DNA of 64,000 nt from Eutreptiella sp. 'Long Island Sound 2002'. Its lineage: Eukaryota > Euglenozoa > Euglenophyceae > Eutreptiales > Eutreptiaceae. Shown here in pieces: positions 13,205 through 24,911 of the stretch (the stretch's first letter is position 1; every line of letters begins with the position of its first letter). The stretch covers positions 58,793 through 122,792 of the forward strand of contig CAXIWF010000050.1 in assembly GCA_964036045.1 (NCBI GenBank). Reading direction: 5' to 3'. Under the pieces are notes generated by a model that saw only the letters and a program-made list of their open reading frames with translations, was not told the origin of the DNA and searched no databases. A program made the translations under genes and the position numbers.

Positions 13205-14043
13205 CGAGAATTTTCCGAGAATTTTCCGAGAATTTTCCGAGAATTTTCCGAGAATTTTCCGAGAATTGTCTGAGAATTTTCCGAGAATTTTCCGAGAATT
13301 TTCTGAGAATTTTCCGAGAATTTTCCGAGAATTTTCCGAGATTTTCCCGAGAATTTTCCGAGAATTTTCCGAGAATTTTCAGAGAATTTTCCGAGAATTT
13401 TCCGAGAATTTTCCGAGAATTTTCCGAGAATTTTCCGAGAATTTTCCGAGAATTTTCTGAGAATTTTCCGAGAATTTTCCGAGAATTTTCCGAGAATTTT
13501 CCCGAGAATTTTCCCGAGAATTTTCCGAGAATTTTCCGAGAATTTTCCGAGAATTTTCCGAGAATTTTCCGAGAATTTTCCGAGAATTTTCCGAGAATTT
13601 TCTGAGAATTTTCCGAGAATTTTCCGAGAATTTTCCCAGAATTTTTCCGTCAATTTTCCGAGAATTTTCCGAGAATTTTCCGAGAATTTTCCGAGAATTT
13701 TCCGAGAATTTTCCGAGAATTGTCTGAGAATTTTCCGAGAATTTTCCGAGAATTTTCTGAGAATTTTCCGAGAATTTTCCGGGAATTTTCCGAGATTTTC
13801 CCGAGAATTTTCCGACAATTTTCCGAGAATTTTCCGAGAATTTTCCGAGAATTTTCCGAGAATTTTTCGAGAATTTTCCGAGAATTTTCCGAGAATTTTC
13901 CGAGAATTTTCTGAGAATTTTCCGAGAATTTTCCGAGAATTTTCCGAGATTTTCCCGAGAATTTTCCGAGAATTTTCCGAGAATTTTCCGAGAATTTTCC
14001 GAGAATTTTCCGAGAATTTTCTGAGAATTTTCCGAGAATTTTC
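13205..14043. repeat. 839-bp tandem duplication, copy 1
   Basis: The markers GTCTGAG (about 13,268), TTCAGAG (about 13,379), doubled CCCGAG (13501), TTTTTCCGTC (about 13,645), GTCTGAG (about 13,722), CCGGG, CCGACAATT and TTTTTCGAG (about 13,865) all recur 839 bp later. The upstream GTCAATT at about 13,195 has no partner 839 bp later, so the duplication starts after it. Confidence 0.88.
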
Positions 14044-14882
14044 CGAGAATTTTCCGAGAATTTTCCGAGAATTTTCCGAGAATTTTCCGAGAATTTTCCG
14101 AGAATTGTCTGAGAATTTTCCGAGAATTTTCCGAGAATTTTCTGAGAATTTTCCGAGAATTTTCCGAGAATTTTCCGAGATTTTCCCGAGAATTTTCCGA
14201 GAATTTTCCGAGAATTTTCAGAGAATTTTCCGAGAATTTTCCGAGAATTTTCCGAGAATTTTCCGAGAATTTTCCGAGAATTTTCCGAGAATTTTCTGAG
14301 AATTTTCCGAGAATTTTCCGAGAATTTTCCGAGAATTTTCCCGAGAATTTTCCCGAGAATTTTCCGAGAATTTTCCGAGAATTTTCCGAGAATTTTCCGA
14401 GAATTTTCCGAGAATTTTCCGAGAATTTTCCGAGAATTTTCTGAGAATTTTCCGAGAATTTTCCGAGAATTTTCCCAGAATTTTTCCGTCAATTTTCCGA
14501 GAATTTTCCGAGAATTTTCCGAGAATTTTCCGAGAATTTTCCGAGAATTTTCCGAGAATTGTCTGAGAATTTTCCGAGAATTTTCCGAGAATTTTCTGAG
14601 AATTTTCCGAGAATTTTCCGGGAATTTTCCGAGATTTTCCCGAGAATTTTCCGACAATTTTCCGAGAATTTTCCGAGAATTTTCCGAGAATTTTCCGAGA
14701 ATTTTTCGAGAATTTTCCGAGAATTTTCCGAGAAGTTTCCGAGAATTTTCCGAGAATTTTCGGAGAATTTTCCGAGAATTTTCCGAGATTTTCCCGAGAA
14801 TTTTCCGAGAATTTTCCGAGAATTTTCCGAGAATTTTCCGAGAATTTTCCGAGAATTTTCCGAGAATTTTCCGAGAATTTTC
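14044..14882. repeat. 839-bp tandem duplication, copy 2
   Basis: This is the partner of 13205-14043, with CCCGAG at 14340 and TTTTTCGAG near 14,704. Near its end it has GAAGTTTCC (about 14,734), as in the homologous modules at about 600, 10,380 and 16,177. Copy 1 has CTGAG units there instead. The two copies may therefore have exchanged sequence with other modules after duplication. Confidence 0.85.
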
Positions 14883-15650
14883 CGAGAATTTTCCCCAGAA
14901 TTTTCCGAGAATTTTCCGTCAATTTTCCGAGAATTTTCCGAGAATTTTCCGAGAATTTTCCGAGAATTTTCCGAGAATTTTCCGAGAATTTTCCGAGAAT
15001 TTTCCGAGAATTTTCCGAGAATTTTCCGAGAATTTTCTGGGAATTTTTTGAGAATTTTCTGAGAATTTTCTGAGAATTTTCCGAGAATTTTCCGAGAATT
15101 TTCCGAGAATTTTCCGAGAATTTTCCGGGAATTTTCCGAGAATTTTCTGAGAATTTTCCGAGAATTTTCCGAGAATTTTCCGAGAATTTTCCGAGAATTT
15201 TCCGTCAATTTTGCGAGAATTTTCCGAGAATTTTCCGAGAATTTTCCGAGAATTTTCCGAGAATTTTCCGAGAATTTTCCGAGAATTTTCCGAGAATTTT
15301 CCGAGATTTTCCCGAGAATTTTCCGAGAATTTTCCGAGAATTTTCCGAGAATTTTCCGAGAATTTTCCGAGAATTTTCCGAGAATTTTCCGAGAATTTTC
15401 CGAGATTTTCCGAGAATTTTCTGAGAATTTTCCGAGAATTTTCCGAGAATTTTCCGAGATTTTCCTGAGAATTTTCCGAGAATTTTCCGAGAATTTTCCG
15501 AGAATTTTCCGAGAATTTTCCGAGAATTTTCCGAGAATTTTCCGAGGATTTTCCGAGAATTTTCCGAGAATTTTCCGTCAATTTTCCGAGAATTTTCCGA
15601 GAATTTTCCGAGAATTTTCCGAGATTTTCCCGAGAATTTTCCGAGAATTT
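14200..15650. repeat. ~1.45-kb HOR, copy 1
   Basis: Doubled CCCGAG (14340), CTGGGAATTTTTTGAG (about 15,038), TTTTGCGAG (15209) and CCTGAG (15464) recur at +1,444, +1,442, +1,454 and +1,454. It overlaps the second 839-bp copy, so duplications of different length are nested here. The same TTTTGCGAG-to-CCTGAG segment is also present at 1091-1350 with near-identical sequence. Confidence 0.78.
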
Positions 15651-17100
15651 TCCGAGAATTTTCAGAGAATTTTCCGAGAATTTTCCGAGAATTTTCCGAG
15701 AATTTTCCGAGAATTTTCCGAGAATTTTCCGAGAATTTTCTGAGAATTTTCCGAGAATTTTCCGAGAATTTTCCGAGAATTTTCCCGAGAATTTTCCCGA
15801 GAATTTTCCGAGAATTTTCCGAGAATTTTCCGAGAATTTTCCGAGAATTTTCCGAGAATTTTCCGAGAATTTTCCGAGAATTTTCTGAGAATTTTCCGAG
15901 AATTTTCCGAGAATTTTCCGAGAATTTTTCCGTCAATTTTCCGAGAATTTTCCGAGAATTTTCCGAGAATTTTCCGAGAATTTTCCGAGAATTTTCCGAG
16001 AATTGTCTGAGAATTTTCCGAGAATTTTCCGAGAATTTTCTGAGAATTTTCCGAGAATTTTCCGGGAATTTTCCGAGATTTTCCCGAGAATTTTCCGACA
16101 ATTTTCCGAGAATTTTCCGAGAATTTTCCGAGAATTTTCCGAGAATTTTTCGAGAATTTTCCGAGAATTTTCCGAGAAGTTTCCGAGAATTTTCCGAGAA
16201 TTTTCCGAGAATTTTCCGAGAATTTTCCGAGATTTTCCCGAGAATTTTCCGAGAATTTTCCGAGAATTTTCCGAGAATTTTCCGAGAATTTTCCGAGAAT
16301 TTTCCGAGAATTTTCCGAGAATTTTCCGAGAATTTTCCGAGAATTTTCCGAGAATTTTCCGTCAATTTTCCGAGAATTTTCCGAGAATTTTCCGGGAATT
16401 TTCCGAGAATTTTCCGAGAATTTTCCGAGAATTTTCCGAGAATTTTCCGAGAATTTTCCGAGAATTTTCCGAGAATTTTCTGGGAATTTTTTGAGAATTT
16501 TCTGAGAATTTTCTGAGAATTTTCCGAGAATTTTCCGAGAATTTTCCGAGAATTTTCCGAGAATTTTCCGGGAATTTTCCGAGAATTTTCTGAGAATTTT
16601 CCGAGAATTTTCCGAGATTTTTCCGAGAATTTTCCGAGAATTTTCCGAGAATTTTCCGTCAATTTTGCGAGAATTTTCCGAGAATTTTCCGAGAATTTTC
16701 CGAGAATTTTCCGAGAATTTTCCGAGAATTTTCCGAGAATTTTCCGAGAATTTTCCGAGATTTTCCCGAGAATTTTCCGAGAATTTTCCGAGAATTTTCC
16801 GAGAATTTTCCGAGAATTTTCCGAGAATTTTCCGAGAATTTTCCGAGAATTTTCCGAGATTTTCCGAGAATTTTCTGAGAATTTTCCGAGAATTTTCCGA
16901 GAATTTTCCGAGATTTTCCTGAGAATTTTCCGAGAATTTTCCGAGAATTTTCCGAGAATTTTCCGAGAATTTTCCGAGAATTTTCCGAGAATTTTCCGAG
17001 GATTTTCCGAGAATTTTCCGAGAATTTTCCGTCAATTTTCCGAGAATTTTCCGAGAATTCTCCGAGAATTTTCCGAGAATTTTCCGAGAATTTTCCGAGA
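15650..17100. repeat. ~1.45-kb HOR, copy 2
   Basis: Markers are doubled CCCGAG (15784), TTTTTCGAG (about 16,147), GAAGTTTCC (about 16,177), CTGGGAATTTTTTGAG (about 16,480), TTTTGCGAG (16663) and CCTGAG (16918). It leads directly into a CCTGAG-to-TTATTGAG module at 16,915-17,465. Confidence 0.78.
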
Positions 17101-17899
17101 ATTTTCTGGGAATTTTCCGAGAATTTTCTGAGAATTTTCCGAGAATTTTGCGAGAATTTTCCGAGAATTTTCCGAGAATTTTCCGAGAATTTTCCGAGAA
17201 TTTTCCGAGAATTTTCCGAGAATTTTCCGAGAATTTTCCGAGAATTTTCCGAGATTTTTCCGAAAATTTTCCATGAATTTTCCGAGAATTTTCCGAGAAT
17301 TTTCCGTCAATTTTCCGAGAATTTTCCAAGAATTTTCCGAGATTTTTCCGAGAATTTTCTGAGAATTTTCCGAGAATTTTCCGACGATTTTCTGAGAATT
17401 TTCCGAGAATTTTCCGAGAATTTTCCGAGAATTTTCCGAGAATTTTCCGAGAATTTATTGAGAATTTTCTGACAATTTTCCGAGAATTTTCCGAGAATTT
17501 TCCGAGAATTTTCCGAGAATTTTCCGTCAATTTTCCGAGAATTTTCCGAGCATTTTCCGAGAATTTTCCGAGAATTTTCAGAGAATTTTCCGAGAATTGT
17601 CTGAGAATTTTCCGAGAATTTTCCGAGAATTTTCTGAGAATTTTCCGAGAATTTTCCGAGAATTTTCCGAGATTTTCCCGAGAATTTTCCGAGAATTTTC
17701 GGAGAATTTTCCGAGAATTTTCCGAGAATTTTCCGAGAATTTTCCGAGAATTTTCCGAGATTTTCCCGAGAATTTTCCGAGAATTTTCCGAGAATTTTCC
17801 GAGAATTTTCCGAGATTTTTCCGAGAATTTTCCGAGAATTTTCCGAGAATTTTCCGAGATTTTCCGAGAATTTTCTGAGAATTTTCCGAGAATTTTCCG

Positions 17900-19625
17900 A
17901 GAATTTTCCGAGATTTTCCTGAGAATTTTCCGAGAATTTTCCGAGAATTTTCCGAGAATTTTCCGAGAATTTTCCGAGAATTTTCCGAGAATTTTCCGAG
18001 GATTTTCCGAGAATTTTCCGAGAATTTTCCGTCAATTTTCCGAGAATTTTCCGAGAATTTTCCGAGAATTTTCCGTCAATTTTCCGAGAATTTTCCGAGA
18101 ATTCTCCGAGAATTTTCCGAGAATTTTCCGAGAATTTTCCGAGAATTTTCTGGGAATTTTCCGAGAATTTTCTGAGAATTTTCCGAGAATTTTCCGAGAA
18201 TTTTCCGAGAATTTTCCGAGAATTTTCCGAGAATTTTCCGAGAATTTTCCGAGAATTTTCCGAGAATTTTCCGAGAATTTTCCGAGAATTTTCCGAGATT
18301 TTTCCGAAAATTTTCCATGAATTTTCCGAGAATTTTCCGAGAATTTTCCGTCAATTTTCCGAGAATTTTCCAAGAATTTTCCGAGATTTTTCCGAGAATT
18401 TTCTGAGAATTTTCCGAGAATTTTCCGACGATTTTCTGAGAATTTTCCGAGAATTTTCCGAGAATTTTCCGTGAATTTTCCGAGAATTTTCCGAGAATTT
18501 TCCGAGAATTTATTGAGAATTTTCTGAGAATTTTCCGAGAATTTTCCGAGAATTTTCCGAGAATTTTCCGAGAATTTTCCGTCAATTTTCCGAGAATTTT
18601 CCGAGCATTTTCCGAGAATTTTCCGAGAATTTTCAGAGAATTTTCCGAGAATTGTCTGAGAATTTTCCGAGAATTTTCCGAGAATTTTCTGAGAATTTTC
18701 CGAGAATTTTCCGAGAATTTTCCGAGATTTTCCCGAGAATTTTCCGAGAATTTTCCGAGAATTTTCCGAGAATTTTCCGAGAATTTTCCGAGAATTTTCC
18801 GAGAATTTTCCGAGAATTTTCCGAGAATTTTCCGAGAATTTTCTGAGAATTTTCCGAGAATTTTCCGAGAATTTTCCGAGATTTTCCCGAGAATTTTCCA
18901 AGAATTTTCCGAGAATTTTCCGAGAACTTTCCGAGAATTTTCCGAGAATTTTCCGAGAATTTTCCGAGAATTTTCCGAGAATTTTCCGAGAATTTTCCGA
19001 GAATTTTCCGAGAATTTTCCGAGATTTTTCCGAAAATTTTCCGAGATTTTTCCGAGAATTTTCCGAGAATTTTCCGAGAATTTTCCGAGAATTTTCCGAG
19101 AATTTTCCGAGAATTTTCCGAGAATTTTCCGAGAATTTTCCGAGAATTTTCCGTCAATTTTCCGAGAATTTTCCGAGCATTTTCCGAGAATTTTCCGAGA
19201 ATTTTCAGAGAATTTTCCGAGAATTGTCTGAGAATTTTCCGAGAATTTTCCGAGAATTTTCTGAGAATTTTCCGAGAATTTTCCGAGAATTTTCCGAGAT
19301 TTTCCCGAGAATTTTCCGAGAATTTTCCGAGAATTTTCCGAGAATTTTCCGAGAATTTTCCGAGAATTTTCCGAGAATTTTCCTAGAATTTTCCGAGAAT
19401 TTTCCGAGAATTTTCTGAGAATTTTCCGAGAATTTTCCGAGAATTTTCCGAGAATTTTCCGAGAATTTTCCGAGAATTTTCCGAGATTTTCCCGAGAATT
19501 TTCCGAGAATTTTCCGAGAATTTTCCGAGAATTTTCAAAGATTTTTCCGAGAATTTTCCGAGAATTTTCCGAGAATTTTCCGAGATTTTCCGAGAATTTT
19601 CTGAGAATTTTCCGAGAATTTTCCG
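17900..19625. repeat. 1.73-kb tandem duplication, copy 1
   Basis: The ordered markers are CCTGAG (about 17,916), CCGAGGATT, paired GTCAATT (18032/18076), CCATGAA (about 18,317), CGACGATT (about 18,426), TTATTGAG (about 18,510), GAGCATTTT (about 18,604) and GTCTGAG (about 18,655). They recur at +1,726 (paired GTCAATT at 19758/19802). An extra GAGCATTTT...GTCTGAG block near 19,172-19,230 lies 572 bp after the first, so a shorter duplication is nested inside. Confidence 0.8.
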
Positions 19626-20900
19626 AGAATTTTCCGAGATTTTCCTGAGAATTTTCCGAGAATTTTCCGAGAATTTTCCGAGAATTTTCCGAGAATTTTC
19701 CGAGAATTTTCCGAGAATTTTCCGAGGATTTTCGGAGAATTTTCCGAGAATTTTCCGTCAATTTTCCGAGGATTTTCCGAGAATTTTCCGAGAATTTTCC
19801 GTCAATTTTCCGAGAATTTTCCGAGAATTCTCCGAGAATTTTCCGAGAATTTTCCGAGAATTTTCCGAGAATTTTCTGGGAATTTTCCGAGAATTTTCTG
19901 AGAATTTTCCGAGAATTTTCCGAGAATTTTCCGAGAATTTTCCGAGAATTTTCCGAGAATTTTCCGAGAATTTTCCGAGAATTTTCCGAGAATTTTCCGA
20001 GAATTTTCTGAGAATTTTCCGAGATTTTTCCGAAAATTTTCCATGAATTTTCCGAGAATTTTCCGAGAATTTTCCGTCAATTTTCCGGGAATTTTCCAAG
20101 AATTTTCCGAGATTTTTCCGAGAATTTTCTGAGAATTTTCCGAGAATTTTCCGACGATTTTCTGAGAATTTTCCGAGAATTTTCCGAGAATTTTCCGTGA
20201 ATTTTCCGAGAATTTTCCGAGAATTTTCCGAGTACTTATTGAGAATTTTCTGAGAATTTTCCGAGAATTTTCCGAGTATTTTCCGAGAATTTTCCGAGAA
20301 TTTTCCGTCAATTTTCCGAGAATTTTCCGAGCATTTTCCGAGAATTTTCCGAGAATTTTCAGAGAATTTTCCGAGAATTGTCTGAGAATTTTCCGAGAAT
20401 TTTCCGAGAATTTTCTGAGAATTTTCCGAGAATTTTCCGAGAATTTTCCGAGATTTTCCCGAGAATTTTCAGAGAATTTTCCGAGAATTTTCCGAGAATT
20501 TTCCGAGAATTTTCCGAGAATTTTCCGAGAATTTTCCGAGAATTTTCCGAGAATTTTCCGAGAATTTTCTGAGAATTTTCCGAGAATTTTCCGAGAATTT
20601 TCCGAGATTTTCCCGAGAATTTTCCAAGAATTTTCCGAGAATTTTCCGAGAATTTTCCGAGAATTTTCCGAGAATTTTCCGAGAATTTTCCGAGAATTTT
20701 CCGAGAATTTTCCGAGAATTTTCCGAGAATTTTCCGTCAATTTTCCGAGAATTTTCCGAGAATTTTCAGAGAATTTTCCGAGAATTGTCTGAGAATTTTC
20801 CGAGAATTTTCCCGAGAATTTTCCGAGAATTTTCCGAGAATTTTCCGAGAATTTTCCGAGAATTTTCCGAGAATTTTCCGAGAATTTTCCGAGAATTTTC
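19626..20900. repeat. 1.73-kb tandem duplication, copy 2 (partial)
   Basis: CCTGAG at about 19,646, GTCAATT pair 19758/19802, CCATGAA about 20,041, CGACGATT about 20,150, TTATTGAG about 20,235 and GTCTGAG about 20,381 match copy 1 at +1,726. The TTATTGAG unit is altered to GAGTACTTATTGAG, and a private GAGTATT unit follows at about 20,275. Correspondence is lost after about 20.9 kb. Confidence 0.75.
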
Positions 20901-23660
20901 CGAGAATTTTCCGTCAATTTTCCGAGAATTTTCCGAGAATTTTCGGAGAATTTTCCGTCAATTTTCCGAGAATTTTCCGCGAATTTTCCGAGAATTTTCC
21001 GAGAATTTTCCGAGAATTTTCCGTCAATTTTCCGAGAATTTTCCGAGAATTTTCTGGGAATTTTCCGAGAATTTTCTGAGAATTTTCCGAGAATTTTCCG
21101 AGGATTTTCCGAGAATTTTCCGAGAATTTTCCGACAATTTTGCGGGAATTTTCCGACAATTTTCTGAGAATTTTCCGAGAATTTTCCGAGAATTTTCCGA
21201 GAATTTTCCGAGAATTTTCCGAGAATTTTCCGTCAATTTTCCGAGAATTTTCTGAGAATTTTCTGAGAATTTTCCGAGAATTATCCGAGAATTTCCGGGA
21301 ATTTTGTGAGAATTTTCCGAGAATTTTCCGAGATTTTCCGAGAATTTTCTGAGAATTTTCCGAGAATTTTCCGAGAATTTTCCGAGATTTTCCCGAGAAT
21401 TTTCCGAGAATTTTCCGAGAATTTTCCGAGAATTTTCCGAGAATTTTCCGAGAATTTTCCGAGAATTTTCCGAGAATTTTCCGAGAATTTTCCGAGAATT
21501 TTCCGTCAATTTTCCCAGAATTTTCAGAGAATTTTCCGAGAATTTTCCGTCAATTTTCCGAGAATTTTCCGAGAATTTTCCGAGAATTTTCCGAGAATTT
21601 TCCGAGAATTTTCCGAGAATTTTCCGAGAATTTTCCGAGAATTTTCGGAGAATTTTCCGAGAATTTTCTGAGAATTTTCCGAGAATTTTCCGGGAATTTT
21701 CCGAGAATTTTCCGAAAATTTTCCGTCAATTTTCCGAGATTTTTCCGAGAATTTTCTGAGAATTTTCAGAGAATTTTCCGACGATTTTCTGAGAATTTTC
21801 CGAGAATTTTCCGAGAATTTTCAGTGAATTTTCCGAGAATTTTCCGAGAATTTTCCGAGAATTTATTGAGAATTTTCTGAGAATTTTCCGAGAATTTTCC
21901 GAGAATTTTCCGAGAATTTTCCGAGAATTTTCCGAGAATTTTCCGAGAATTTTCCGAGAATTTTCCGAGAATTCTCCGAGAATTCTCCGAGAATTTCTCC
22001 GAGAATTTTCCGAGAATTTTCCGACAATTTTCCGAGAATTTTCCGAGAATTTTCCGAGAATTTTCCGAGAATTTTCCGAGAATTTTCCGTCACTTTTCCG
22101 AGAATTTTCCGAGAATTTTCCGAGAATTTTCCGTCAATTTTCCGAGAATTTTCCGAGAATTTTCCGAGAATTTTCCGAGAATTTTCCGAGAATTTTCCGA
22201 GAATTTTCCGAGAATTTTCCGAGAATTTTCCGAGAATTTTCCGAGAATTTTCCGAGAATTTTCGGGGAATTTTCCGAGAATTTTCTGAGAATTTTCCGAG
22301 AATTTTCCGAGAATTTTCCGAGAATTTTCCGAGAATTTTCTGAGAATTTTCCAGGAATTTTCCGAGAATTTTCTGAGAATTTTCCGAGAATTTTCCGAGA
22401 ATTTTCCGAGAATTTTCCGAGAATTTTCCGAGAATTTTCCGTCAATTTTGCGAGAATTTTCCGAGAATTTTCCGAGAATTTTCCGAGAATTTTCCGAGAA
22501 TTTTCCAAGAATTTTCTGAGAATTTTCCGAGAATTTTCCGAGAATTTTCTGAGAATTTTCCGAGAATTTTCCGAGAATTTTCCGAGATTTTCCCTAGAAT
22601 TTTGCGAGAATTTTCCGAGAATTTTCCGAGAATTTTCCGAGAATTTTCCGAGAATTTTCCGAGAGTTTTCCGAGAATTTTCGAGATTTTCCGAGAATTTT
22701 CTGAGAATTTTCCGAGAATTTTCCGAGAATTTTCCGAGATTTTCCCGAGAATTTTCCGAGAATTTTCCGAGAATTTTCCGAGAATTTTCCGAGAATTTTC
22801 CGAGAATTTTCCGAGAATTTTCCGAGAATTTTCCGAGAATTTTCCGAGAATTTTCCGTCAATTTTCCGAGAATTTTCCGAGAATTTTCCGAGAATTTTCC
22901 GTCAATTTTCCGAGAATTTTCCGAGAATTTTCCGAGAATTTTCCGAGAATTTTCCGAGAATTTTCCGCGAATTTTCCGAGAATTTTCCGAGAATTTTCGG
23001 AGAATTTTCCGAGAATTTTCTGAGAATTTTCCGAGAATTTTCCGAGAATTTTCCGAGATTTTTCCGAAAATTTTCCAAGAATTTTCCGAGAATTTTCCGA
23101 GAATTTTCCGTCAATTTTCCGAGAATTTTCCAAGAATTTTCCGAGATTTTTCCGAGAATTTTCTGAGAATTTTCCGAGAATTTTCCGACGATTTTCTGAG
23201 AATTTTCCGAGAATTTTCCGAGAATTTTCCGTGAATTTTCCGAGAATTTTCCGAGAATTTTCCGAGAATTTATTGAGAATTTTCTGAGAATTTTCCGAGA
23301 ATTTTCCGAGAATTTTCCGAGAATTTTCCGAGAATTTTCCGAGAATTTTCCGAGAATTTTCCGAGAATTTTCCGAGAATTCTCCGAGAATTCTCCGAGAA
23401 TTTCTCCGAGAATTTTCCGAGAATTTTCCGACAATTTTCCGAGAATTTTCCGAGAATTTTCTGAGGATTTTCCGAGAATTTTCCGAGAATTTTCCGAGAA
23501 TTTTCCGAGAATTTTCCGTCAATTTTCCGAGAATTTTCCGAGAATTTTCCGAGAATTGTCTGAGAATTTTCCGAGAATTTTCCGACGATTTTCTGAGAAT
23601 TTTCCGAGAATTTTCCGAGAATTTTCCGTGAATTTTCCGAGAATTTTCCGAGAATTTTCC
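20900..23660. repeat. transition zone between left and right HOR domains
   Basis: This stretch mixes modules of both domains. The last GTCAATTTTCCCAG marker (21505) and CGACGATT (about 21,778) belong to the left vocabulary. The first ATTCTCC palindrome pair (21967-21987), TCGGGGAA (about 22,262), CCAGGAATT (about 22,348), GTCAATTTTGCG (about 22,441) and TTTTCGAGATTTTCC (about 22,678) belong to the right. It also holds unusual units such as CGACAATTTTGCGGG near 21,132 and TCACTTTTCC at about 22,090. Confidence 0.7.
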
Positions 23661-23667
23661 GAGAATT

Positions 23668-24911
23668 TATTCAGAATTTTCTGAGAATTTTCCGAGAATT
23701 TTCCGAGAATTTTCCGAGAATTTTCCGAGAATTTTCCGAGAATTTTCCGAGAATTTTCCGAGAATTTTCCGAGAATTTTCCGAGAATTCTCCGAGAATTC
23801 TCCGAGAATTTTTTCGAGGATTTTCCGAGAATTTTCCGAGAATTTTCCGAGAATTTTCCGAGAATTTTCTGAGGATTTTCCGAGAATTTTCCGAGAATTT
23901 TCCGAGAATTTTCCGAGAATTTTCCGTCAATTTTCCGAGAATTTTCCGAGAATTTTCCGAGAATTGTCTGAGAATTTTCCGAGAATTTTCCGAGAATTTT
24001 CTGAGAAATTTTCCGAGAATTTTCCGAGAGTTTTCCGAGATTTTCCCGAGAATTTTCCGAGAATTTTCCGAGAATTTTCCGAGAATTTTCCGAGAATTTT
24101 CCGAGAATTTTCCGAGAATTTTCCGAGAATTTTCCGAGAATTTTCCGAGAATTTTCTGAGAATTTTCCGAGAATTTTCCGAGAATTTTCCGAGATTTTCC
24201 CGAGAATTTTCCGAGAATTTTCCGAGAATTTTCCAAGAATTTTCCGAGAATTTTCCGAGAATTTTCCGAGAATTTTCCGAGAATTTTCCGAGAATTTCCG
24301 TCAATTTTCCGAGAATTTTCCGAGAATTTTCCGAGAATTTTCCGTCAATTTTCCGAGAATTTTCCGAGAATTTTCCGAGAATTTTCCGAGAATTTTCCGA
24401 GAATTTTCCGAGAATTTTCCGAGAATTTTCCGAGAATTTTCTGAGAATTTTCCGAGGATTTTCCGAGGATTTTCTGGGAATTTTCCGAGAATTTTCTGAG
24501 AATTTTCCGAGAATTTTCCGAGAATTTTCCGAGAATTTTCCGAGAATTTTCCGTCAATTTTCCGAGAATTTTCTGAGAATTTTCTGAGAATTTTCCGAGA
24601 ATTATCCGAGAATTTCCCAGAATTTTCTGAGAATTTTCCGAGAATTTTCCGAGAATTTTCCGAGAATTTTCCGAGAATTTTCCGAGAATTTTCCGAGAAT
24701 TTTCTGAGAATTTTCCGAGAATTTTCCGAGAATTTTCCGAGAATTTTCCGAGAATTGTCCGAGAATTCTCCGTTAATTATCTGAGAATTTTCCGAGAATT
24801 TTCCGAGAATTTTCCGAGAATTTTCCGAGAATTTTCCGAGAATTTTCCGAGAATTTTCCGAGAATTTTCCGAGAATTTTCCGAGAATTTTCCGAGAATTT
24901 TCCGAGAATTT
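23668..24911. repeat. TTATTGAG-bounded module, copy 1 (diverged)
   Basis: This is the earliest recognisable copy of a ~1.15-kb module. Its internal order is TTATTGAG, ATTCTCC pair, TTTTTTCGAG, CTGAGGATT, GTCAATT, GTCTGAG, CTGAGAAATTTTCC, GAGAGTTTT, TTCCGTCAATT from a 10-bp unit, ATTATCCGAGAATTTCCCAG, and closing TTATTGAG. Here the opening unit reads TTATTCAG, the palindrome pair is at 23,782-23,802 and GAGAGTTTT is at about 24,025. The CCGTTAATTATC unit at about 24,772 is private. Confidence 0.7.

Larger units (their letters stand above)
1..21900. repeat. left HOR domain (short higher-order repeats)
   Basis: This part shares the 11-bp monomer with the rest but has its own marker variants. 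One is the doubled TTTTCCCGAG 12-bp unit (CCC at 179, 10019, 11529, 13501, 14340, 15784). Others are a CTGGGAATTTTTTGAG string (about 907, 4158, 15038, 16480, with a CAGGG form at 11970) and GTCAATTTTCCCAG (GT at 3052, 6393, 8657, 10596, 12106, 21505). A CCATGAA unit is also confined here (about 1744, 5083, 7691, 17273, 18317, 20041). I did not see the right-domain markers TCGGGGAA, CCAGGAATT or TTTTCGAGATTTTCC here. The organisation is of 0.8-3.4 kb tandem HORs. The right edge is approximate. Confidence 0.8.

Noticed and set aside
21300-21340. Possible transposon or unique insert near the odd units at about 21,280-21,320 and 24,602-24,620
   Set aside because: All bases can be assigned to altered 11-bp units (ATTATCC, TTTCCCAG and 10-bp units). 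No foreign sequence or target-site duplication is visible.
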